From an uncultured Opitutales bacterium (GTDB lineage Bacteria; Verrucomicrobiota; Verrucomicrobiia; Opitutales; Intestinicryptomonadaceae), in contig CALXQW010000041.1 of NCBI GenBank assembly GCA_944390805.1, positions 62,001 to 126,000 of the forward strand: a stretch of DNA of 64,000 bases, read 5' to 3'. The position numbers and the translations under genes are program-made. The notes below the pieces were generated by a model. That model did not search any database. It was not told where the DNA came from and worked only from the letters and a program-made list of their open reading frames with translations. Positions 57,843 to 64,000 of the stretch are shown one piece after another; positions within the stretch are counted from its first letter, which is position 1, and every line of letters begins with the position of its first letter.

Positions 57843-60380
57843 ATGTCCGAAAATGGAGAAATAAACCTGAAGGCCAAAGTGCGGGCGCTTCCTAATAAAA
57901 GCGGCGTGTATATAATGAAAGACGCCTTCGGGCAGGTGATATACATAGGAAAGGCAATATCGTTAAAGCGCAGGGTTTCTCAGTATTTTGTCCATGCCAA
58001 GCGCTACAATGCAAAGATTGCCTCAATGGTAAAGCTCATAGCCGATTTCGACTACATAATAACCAAGTCCGACGCAGAAGCCTTCATTCTTGAGGACAAG
58101 CTCATAAAGCAGTGGAAACCCCGCTACAACACTATTCAGAAAGACGACAAGCGCTTTTTGCTTCTTCGCATAACCACATTCGAGCCGCTCCCACGCTTTA
58201 CATTTGCGCGGCAGCGCAAGGAGGATAGAAGCGTATATTTTGGGCCGTATCTTTCGGGCTCGTACGTGCGGGCAACTCTCGCGGAGTTAAAGAAACGTTT
58301 TGGCATACTTCTTTCCGATGCCCACCCGAAGCGTCTTGAAGACGGCAGATGGCGCCTGTATGACGACGCCCGCAGCGAAATATATTCCCATCCCAATGAG
58401 ACAACTCAAGAGCAGTACCGCGCCCGTGTCGATGCGGCCCTGGAGTTTTTGGGTGGGCGGAATGCCGAGATTCTCGAGCAGACCGAGCGCAAGATGGCCG
58501 CTGCGAGCGCCGCCATGGAATACGAGAAGGCCGCAAAGTTCAGGGATCTTGCCTACGCCATGCGGGAGACTCTCAGCATGAATAAAACCAGGGACGTTTG
58601 CGCCGACATAACAAAAACCCCCAAGCAGCGTGCCGAGGAAGCTTGCGCCCGCCTTGCCGAGGTCCTAAAACTGCCATCTCCGCCAAGGTCTATAGAGTGC
58701 TTCGACATATCGCACATATCGGGGTCTTTCTGTGTTGCGTCCATGGTAAGGTTTGAAGACGGGGAAAGCGCAAAGAGAAAGTATAGACGTTTCAAGATAA
58801 AGAGCTTTGTTGGCAATAACGACTTTAAGGCCATGAATGAGGTTGTCCTGCGCCGCTACACGCGCCTTGCTCGCGAGGGAGTGGAAATGCCAGACATAGT
58901 TCTCATAGACGGCGGCGCCCAGCAGGTTCGTTTTGCGCTCGATGCTTTTGCCGGCGCGGGCATAACTCCCAAGCGCGTTGTAGGGCTTGCAAAGAAGGAG
59001 GAGACGATAATTCTTGAAGATGCCACTCCAATACTTCTCCCGCGCACAGACGAGGGCTTAAAACTGTTTCAGCGCGTCAGGGACGAAGCCCACCGTTTTG
59101 CCAATTCATTCTCAGAGGATCTGCGCAGCAAGAAGATCAGGGAAAGCATACTCGACGACTTCCCCAAACTGGGAGAAAAACGCAAGGAGGCCATATTAAA
59201 ATATTTCGGCGGCATAGCCCGCGTAAAGGCAGCAACCGCGGCCGAGCTTGCCCAGGTTGACGGCATAGGGCCCCAGACAGCATCCGCGCTAAGGGACTTT
59301 TTAGACAAGAATTTTGGCCCTTTGGCTGAACAGGGCAGGCCGCTTGATGGCGCAGGTAAAGTTCATTCCGATGATCGCGCGGGTGCGGCAGATTTGCAGA
59401 TTTCTTGCGGTGCGGAAAAAGCGGCCCCAGGCGGCGGAGAGCCCTTGGGGGAAAGTAATTCTGCCTATCAGGATTCTGGTTGCCACAAAAGCCTCAATGA
59501 TTTTGCCGCAGAGATTCATGCTCTTTCAGATGATGTCCAAAAGGACGAGTCTTACAGGGGCAGAATAGCTCCTACCACCTCCGGATTTCTCCACATAGGG
59601 CATGCCCGCACATTCGGAATAGCGGCAAGAAGAGCCAAGCTTGCCGGAGGAACTCTTGTATTGCGCATTGAAGATTTAGACATTCCCCGCTGCCCCAAAA
59701 TCTACGAAGATACCGCCATAAAAGATTTGAAAGACATAGGGCTGTCTTGGGACGAAGGCCCTGATGTTGGAGGAGATTTCGGCCCATATCGGCAGAGCGA
59801 GCGCAGCGGCTTTTATCTTGATGCAATAGAGAAACTCAAAGCGCAAAACCTTATATACCCGTGCGATGTTTCCCGCAGCCGCCTGCGCACTGAGGGAATT
59901 ATGCCTACCGTAAAATTTCCAGTTCCCGGACTTGAAAACTGCATTGAGCCGGAAAGGGTTTTCCCTGTGTCTTTGCGCGATAACGCAGATTACTGCTCTG
60001 CGGCTTTCGATAAGTCCCGCAAGTGGAGATTCAAAGTTCCATACGGGGAAACTATAAGTTTTACAGACGGCCATTACGGGCAGATAAACCTTGTTGCCGG
60101 AAGGGATTTTGGAGATTTTCTAGTGTGGCGCAAAGAGGGGTGCGCCTCTTACGAGCTTGCCGTTGTTGTAGATGATGCGGCAATGAAAATAACCGAGGTT
60201 GTCCGCGGGGCAGATTTGCTCGTTAGCACAGCTCGTCAGATACTTCTTTACAGGGCTTTGTCTTTGCCTATTCCAAAGTTTTTTCATTGTCCGCTGCTTA
60301 CAGATTCTCACGGAGAAAAAATCTCAAAGACAACCCTTCTTGCAAAACATCATTCCCCGCTTCTTATAGGCAGGCATTGA
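57843..60380 (+). CDS. uvrC: UvrC fused to a GluQ-like (glutamyl-Q tRNA-Asp) synthetase domain
   Basis: This is one uninterrupted 845-codon frame. Residues 1-500 are UvrC: GIY-YIG nuclease (SGVYIMKD...VIYIGKA), UVR motif (AAMEYEKAAKFRDLAYAM), RNase-H-like nuclease (ECFDISHISGS, DIVLIDGGAQQV) and a tandem HhH (VDGIGPQTASAL). A Gly/Ala/Asp-rich linker (about 500-570) contains no Met. Residues 573-845 are a class I synthetase core of the GluQ/YadB type: IAPTTSGFLHIGHART (HIGH 584-587), LRIEDLDIPR, YELAVVVDDAAMKITEVVRG and KISKT (826-830). It ends 15 residues after KISKT, about 50 short of E. coli GluQ, and lacks the paired CxC zinc ligands. A frameshift at the very end or true reduction are both possible. 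Confidence 0.9.
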   Translation: MSENGEINLKAKVRALPNKSGVYIMKDAFGQVIYIGKAISLKRRVSQYFVHAKRYNAKIASMVKLIADFDYIITKSDAEAFILEDKLIKQWKPRYNTIQKDDKRFLLLRITTFEPLPRFTFARQRKEDRSVYFGPYLSGSYVRATLAELKKRFGILLSDAHPKRLEDGRWRLYDDARSEIYSHPNETTQEQYRARVDAALEFLGGRNAEILEQTERKMAAASAAMEYEKAAKFRDLAYAMRETLSMNKTRDVCADITKTPKQRAEEACARLAEVLKLPSPPRSIECFDISHISGSFCVASMVRFEDGESAKRKYRRFKIKSFVGNNDFKAMNEVVLRRYTRLAREGVEMPDIVLIDGGAQQVRFALDAFAGAGITPKRVVGLAKKEETIILEDATPILLPRTDEGLKLFQRVRDEAHRFANSFSEDLRSKKIRESILDDFPKLGEKRKEAILKYFGGIARVKAATAAELAQVDGIGPQTASALRDFLDKNFGPLAEQGRPLDGAGKVHSDDRAGAADLQISCGAEKAAPGGGEPLGESNSAYQDSGCHKSLNDFAAEIHALSDDVQKDESYRGRIAPTTSGFLHIGHARTFGIAARRAKLAGGTLVLRIEDLDIPRCPKIYEDTAIKDLKDIGLSWDEGPDVGGDFGPYRQSERSGFYLDAIEKLKAQNLIYPCDVSRSRLRTEGIMPTVKFPVPGLENCIEPERVFPVSLRDNADYCSAAFDKSRKWRFKVPYGETISFTDGHYGQINLVAGRDFGDFLVWRKEGCASYELAVVVDDAAMKITEVVRGADLLVSTARQILLYRALSLPIPKFFHCPLLTDSHGEKISKTTLLAKHHSPLLIGRH

Positions 60381-60406
60381 TTCCTTTTTTTTTGAAAACT
60401 GCGTAT

Positions 60407-60435
60407 TTGACTTGCGCGCAATTAAATGCAATAAT
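60407..60435 (+). promoter_or_regulatory. Candidate promoter giving a near-leaderless transcript
   Basis: TTGACT (60407-60412) and AATAAT (60430-60435) are separated by exactly 17 bases. The predicted start is only 0-2 bases from ATG 60443. Confidence 0.55.
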
Positions 60436-60442
60436 GCCAATT

Positions 60443-60721
60443 ATGAAGACGAAAACTTCCTCAAAAAAGAGTTCCTCCGCGGCGGCAAAGAAAACGGCAA
60501 AGATTTCTTCGCCCGCTATCCGACGCATAGATCTTACCAAATTCTTTGAGAATATTTTCTCCAAGAGCAAACATTCAAAGATGGCAGATCTTTACATAAG
60601 GGCGGAACTCGCAAAAAAAGGCATGGACGAGGACGCAATAAAAAAACTTATGAAGTCCGTAAAGGTTAGTGTAGACAGGCTTGACCTTACTATAGATGTA
60701 AAAGCTGAGGCCGTTGAATAA
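60443..60721 (+). CDS. Small basic protein of unknown function
   Basis: The start is taken at ATG 60443 (MKTKTSSKKSSSAAAKK), giving 92 residues; the open frame runs further upstream into uvrC but without support. The first 25 residues are a Lys/Ser/Ala tail like those of histone-like proteins. Residues about 28-92 look helical (TKFFENIFSKSKHSKMADLYIRAELAKKGMD). No family is recognised. A strong-looking promoter abuts the ATG, arguing for a separate transcript, possibly leaderless. Confidence 0.55.
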   Translation: MKTKTSSKKSSSAAAKKTAKISSPAIRRIDLTKFFENIFSKSKHSKMADLYIRAELAKKGMDEDAIKKLMKSVKVSVDRLDLTIDVKAEAVE

Positions 60722-61097
60722 GTTTTTTTGTTTCGGGTTTTTCCTCTGTCTGGATAAATTCCAAATTAGCCAGCCTTATAATTTAAGATATCTTTCTAGC
60801 AATAGGAAAGACGTCTTATTTATTATTCTTTAGCTTAAGACTTCTATCTCGGCTGGGGAAAATATTTTTCTATTCTTTCCTCAAGAGAATAATAGACAGA
60901 TATTTACTTCTATTTTACATTTGCTTTTTTTTATATGTTTCTTAATACATATAGTTATTGCTATATTTATATATGTTCTTCTAAAAATAGAGCAAAATCA
61001 ATTATGTGTTGCTAGAAAATCTTCTTATAAGAAATAATCTTCCATCTTGAAAGAATGGGTCTTTGGACAAAAAACTTTATATATAGCAAATTTACTA
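60722..61097. other. AT-rich intergenic region between convergent genes
   Basis: About 375 AT-rich bases. The only pattern of note is ATATAG-N6-CTATAT at 60949-60966, which resembles the dyad near the ArsR-ferredoxin gene. No clear terminator was found. Confidence 0.45.
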
Positions 61098-62585
61098 TTA
61101 TTTACTTATTAGGTCTTCCACCGCAGAGAGTGGAGCAATAAATAGCGGATAATCCGCAAGGGGCAGAGTTCTAAGTTGCTCCTTTAGTTTATATACTTTG
61201 CCGGTTAACATGTCTATAAGAACAGGGTTGGGCATCTTTCCGTAGTAGGTTATTTTTACGGAGAAATCCGGAAGGGTGCGCATTTGTAAATCTTCGGGCA
61301 ACCAATATGCAAGAATGGGATATTTTCCTTCTCTTAAAAATACTTTTGATACCGATTCTACCGCGCATTCCTCCAGGCGCGAGGTCTTTTTTGTTGGGGA
61401 GATATTTTTTGAAATGTTTATAAACTCGTCTTCGGCCGGAGATATTTTGGAGTCGAACAAGGCGCAGAAATTGCGCATGGCGTAATATACTTTGCGCGGG
61501 CGGTGTTCTCCGGAACCTTCAAAGATTCCCCATACAGCCTCAGTATTCAGGCCGTCGCCCTCGGCGGTCTTGTAGTTTGAGTTGAAGTCTGTAACCATGA
61601 AAAGCGATGTCATCTTTAGATCCAAAGACAAATCTGTTGTGTATCGGCGAAGCATCCATTTTGCTTGGAGGGTCTCGTCGGAATTTGTCCATGTTTTTCT
61701 TGCGTACCAGCTATGGGGCGGAATATCTGCGGGGAATCCGCTTTCGCCCTGAATTATCTGGGTATTGGCTTTTGCGGAGCGTATATATTTGCGTATAAGG
61801 GAAATTTCATTGCGGTATCTGGGTTCTGGAAGAGTATAGTAGGGGTGTACGGAGTAGAAATCGGCAATAGTTCCCATGCCAAGCTCGCAGAAAAATTTTC
61901 TTGCGGCCATGGGGTTTGTTCCGGATACGCACATGCCAATTTCTGCGTCGGGAATTTCCCGCCTTATAATCTCCGCAGTAAGGCGCACAAGCTTTGAGTA
62001 TTCCTCTGGCGACGGATTTGCAGGCCTCCAAAACTTCTTATCGAGAGGTTCATTCCATATTTCAAATATCTTAATCCTGCCTTTGAAATGCCTTGCAAGC
62101 GCGCGAATGTAGTTCTTCCATGCTGTAAGGCATTCTTCCCCGTAGTAGAGCGGACTAAAGCCAACTGCGGTTGGATTGTCTATGTCTTTCATGTATATTG
62201 GGTTTCCATAGCCAATATTAAACCAGGGTTGTACTCCGCGGGAAAGCAGGTTGTTTACGACATCGTCTAACCAGGTAAAGTTGTAGATTCCTTTTTGTGT
62301 TTCCGTCCTGGCCCAGCCGGTTTGGCAGCGCGCCCATTTTACGCCTATAGAGCCAACTTTGTCGTAGAATTCCGACGGCTCAAAAACTTTTCTGTCGAGG
62401 CATTCAAAGCCTATTCCCAGGCGCGATTGCGAAATTTCCGACGATTTAAAATTCTTTAAAACTCCAATTTCTTCAAGGGGCAGGTCTTTAAAATTTTGCA
62501 GTTTTTCAATCTGCGCAGGCAAACTTCCTGGCGCAAATAATAAAAGGGCGTAAAATAGCGCAGATGCTTGCAGTAAAAGCTTCAT
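61098..62585 (-). CDS. Secreted clan GH-A glycoside hydrolase (GH39/GH5-like)
   Basis: This 495-residue protein has a signal peptide (cleavage near SLPA/QIEK). The TIM-barrel motifs of clan GH-A follow: WARCQTGWARTETQKGIYNFTWLD early, the acid/base Glu in FEIWNEPLD (about residue 190), a SVHPYY segment and the nucleophile Glu in IIQGESGFP (about residue 294). The C-terminal 100 residues form a beta-rich domain. The family cannot be set by eye; GH39-like is the best guess. It probably acts on plant or host glycans outside the cell. A GAGG-like Shine-Dalgarno (ACCAAGAGGAAATT on the minus strand) supports the start. Confidence 0.82.
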   Translation of the reverse strand: MKLLLQASALFYALLLFAPGSLPAQIEKLQNFKDLPLEEIGVLKNFKSSEISQSRLGIGFECLDRKVFEPSEFYDKVGSIGVKWARCQTGWARTETQKGIYNFTWLDDVVNNLLSRGVQPWFNIGYGNPIYMKDIDNPTAVGFSPLYYGEECLTAWKNYIRALARHFKGRIKIFEIWNEPLDKKFWRPANPSPEEYSKLVRLTAEIIRREIPDAEIGMCVSGTNPMAARKFFCELGMGTIADFYSVHPYYTLPEPRYRNEISLIRKYIRSAKANTQIIQGESGFPADIPPHSWYARKTWTNSDETLQAKWMLRRYTTDLSLDLKMTSLFMVTDFNSNYKTAEGDGLNTEAVWGIFEGSGEHRPRKVYYAMRNFCALFDSKISPAEDEFINISKNISPTKKTSRLEECAVESVSKVFLREGKYPILAYWLPEDLQMRTLPDFSVKITYYGKMPNPVLIDMLTGKVYKLKEQLRTLPLADYPLFIAPLSAVEDLISK

Positions 62586-63248
62586 AATTTCCTCTTGGTT
62601 ATAGTGGCTTAACTCCCTAAGAATTGATAGAAAAGAGACTTTTTATATGTTAGCTTTTAGGAGAGATTCCGTCAAAATAAATTATGGATATGTTAATAAA
62701 ATTTTGATATTTTGTTTTGTTCAAAATATCTTTTAACGCCGGAGTAGATATGTGCTTTGGGTAAGGTAATTCTTAATTTCTTATTCTATTTTAGGAATGT
62801 ATTAGGGCGGGTTTTGCCGTTTGGAATTAACTTAATGTTTCTTATTTTTCTAAGATTTTTTTAATGTATTTTAATAAAAGTTTTATCTTTTCTTTTCTGC
62901 TCCAAATTATGGATTTCTCTTATTAAGGAAAAACTTTTCTGTCAGCCCAGAGATTTTTACAATGCAAGAAAACTTGCCTTTTGCTTGCAAGATATATGCG
63001 CAAATTTACCGTATCTAATGGTAAATTTCTCTTTGAGCCGATATAAAGATAATGGCAGGCAAGGGTTTTGGGGCAAGATGGCATATTTTTATGTAAATTG
63101 TAATGATATGATTTTCAAATAAATGCGAGTCTTGCCAAGAGCTTTGCATATGGCTTTGCGTTAATTTCCGAAAGGGCATATTGGCATTTTTTTGCCCGGC
63201 AAAAAAAATATTTTTTATTGCAATCTGTTGTTGCAATCCGGCGGGGAA
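62586..63248. other. Intergenic region with two inverted repeats
   Basis: About 660 AT-rich bases between the glycosidase (-) and nuoA (+). It holds AAATTTACC-N9-GGTAAATTT at 63002-63028 and a 10-base-arm inverted repeat centred on C at 63197 (TTTTTTTGCC-C-GGCAAAAAAA, 63187-63207) about 40 bases before nuoA. Neither is followed by a T run in a way that suggests termination. The second could be an operator for nuoA. Confidence 0.45.
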
Positions 63249-63653
63249 ATGAAAGTATTTTGTCTTATGGAAAACAGCGCATATTTTCCCGTTCTGGTTC
63301 AGTTGCTCGTAGCGGCCGTTATGGGCGTGGTTATAATTGCGGCGAGCCACATGTTCGGACAGCGTTCAAAACCAAACGCCCTGAAAGACTCCGCCTATGA
63401 ATGCGGCATGAAGCCCTTCGGCGCGCCGCACCCTCGCTTTGGAGTTAAATTTTATCTGATAGCGGCTCTGTTTGTCATATTTGACATAGAGATTGTCTTC
63501 ATGATTCCGTTTGCGTTTATATATGCAGACTTTCTTGCGGCTAACCTTCCGGTGGTTTTGTCGATATTATTCTTTATAGCGCTGATGGCTGTCGGGCTGA
63601 TTTACGAAATAAAGAAAAATGCCCTCGATTGGGGCCTGCCTAAATCCAATTAG
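63249..63653 (+). CDS. nuoA: NADH-quinone oxidoreductase subunit A
   Basis: The start is taken at ATG 63249 (after GGCGGGGAA), giving 134 residues; ATG 63267 (MENSAYFPVL) is a good alternative. Three transmembrane helices and the conserved loop YECGMKPFGAPHPRFGVKFYLIAALFVIFDIEIVF identify NuoA/NdhC, a membrane subunit of respiratory complex I near the quinone site. The next gene is not nuoB but a PTS-like protein on the same strand 18 bases downstream, so the rest of complex I must lie elsewhere or upstream genes are scattered. Confidence 0.93.
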   Translation: MKVFCLMENSAYFPVLVQLLVAAVMGVVIIAASHMFGQRSKPNALKDSAYECGMKPFGAPHPRFGVKFYLIAALFVIFDIEIVFMIPFAFIYADFLAANLPVVLSILFFIALMAVGLIYEIKKNALDWGLPKSN

Positions 63654-63671
63654 CGCAAAATCCAACAAGCG

Positions 63672-64000
63672 ATGCGCCTCGACCGATACCTTGCAAAATC
63701 AAGAATAATAGATCTTGTCTCTTCCGATTTTAAAGAGGCTCTTGCTGAATTGCTCGCAAGCGTATCTGAAAAGCTCTTGCCGCAATCTATGCGTTCGGAG
63801 GCGCTCAAGGAGCTGATTGCAAGAGAGCGCAATATTTCAACATGTTTGGGAAATTCCATCTGCATGCCGCATGCAAGGGTGAATATATCCCAGAAGTTCA
63901 TATTTGCGGTTGGACGCTGCTCCGACAAAGGCTTGGAATTTGACAACAGCAAAGAATACAAGGGCGTGCGCCTGGTGTTTTTGTTGCTTGCCGCGGAGGA
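63672..64000 (+). CDS. PTS EIIA-domain (PtsN-like) protein, 3' truncated by window end
   Basis: A frame opens at ATG 63672 and runs off the right edge (109 complete codons). It reads MRLDRYLAKSRIIDLVSSDF..., then the EIIA fructose/mannitol-type active-site region LIARERNISTCLGNSICMPHARV, where the His of PHA is the phospho-acceptor, and VRLVFLLLAAEE. Such proteins serve as regulatory nitrogen-PTS components or as domains of sugar transporters. The first residues differ from classical PtsN, and a C-terminal fusion cannot be excluded because the gene is incomplete. Confidence 0.85.
   Translation, partial: MRLDRYLAKSRIIDLVSSDFKEALAELLASVSEKLLPQSMRSEALKELIARERNISTCLGNSICMPHARVNISQKFIFAVGRCSDKGLEFDNSKEYKGVRLVFLLLAAE

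Overview
This window looks like a chromosomal segment of a Gram-negative, AT-leaning bacterium of the Verrucomicrobiota, most plausibly the Opitutia (Opitutales/Puniceicoccales) and perhaps gut-associated. This is inferred from the gene mix, not from a 16S gene. The pointers are a PEP-CTERM surface protein, a Tat-exported Gfo/Idh/MocA oxidoreductase beside a sugar-isomerase TIM barrel, a discoidin-domain protein, secreted glycosidases, an F-type ATP synthase operon of order a-c-b-delta-alpha-gamma-beta-epsilon, and a GlnRS. No rRNA, tRNA, CRISPR array, transposase or phage gene was seen.

Layout. 0-3.6 kb: end of an unknown gene, comF, an uncharacterised nuclease-like protein, an SGNH-like membrane-anchored protein and an SMR transporter. 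3.7-10.4 kb: carbohydrate block with secreted aldose epimerase, the cassette isomerase/DoxX-like/Gfo-Idh-MocA/discoidin, and an IclR regulator behind a perfect 28-bp palindrome. 10.6-13.6 kb: NtrC-type regulator coupled to an L,D-transpeptidase, divergent from asd with overlapping start codons. 13.8-19.9 kb: AddB-like and AddA-like helicase-nuclease pair. 20-21 kb: GH43-like secreted enzyme. 21.0-24.3 kb: a 3.3-kb gene desert carrying three parS-type sites just upstream of mnmG, a likely centromere and origin-proximal region. 26.5-28.4 kb: small membrane protein and FAD lipoprotein. 28.7-36.9 kb: complete ATP synthase operon running into glnS. 37.0-37.4 kb: exported thioredoxin.

37.5-47.3 kb is an iron-acquisition island. 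Four GTTAG-N6-CTAAC palindromes precede an OprB-like porin, an imelysin, a three-CxxCH di-heme-oxidoreductase-type lipoprotein, a chorismatase/Rid-superfamily enzyme and a complete siderophore-type ABC importer (two FecCD permeases, ATPase, binding protein). It is followed by a 1383-residue PEP-CTERM protein (47.5-51.7 kb), then by an ArsR-type repressor fused to a ferredoxin domain (52.2-52.8 kb). 53-60.4 kb: transketolase, mutS, and a uvrC gene fused in frame to a C-terminally short GluQ-like aminoacyl-tRNA synthetase domain. 60.4-64 kb: a small basic protein, a GH-A clan glycosidase, nuoA standing alone, and the start of a PTS EIIA-domain protein cut by the window end.

The most unusual items are the UvrC-GluQ fusion, the ArsR-ferredoxin fusion, the iron island with its operator array and embedded chorismatase-like gene, and the parS-bearing desert. 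All functions are read from sequence motifs and memory of families; no database search was run.
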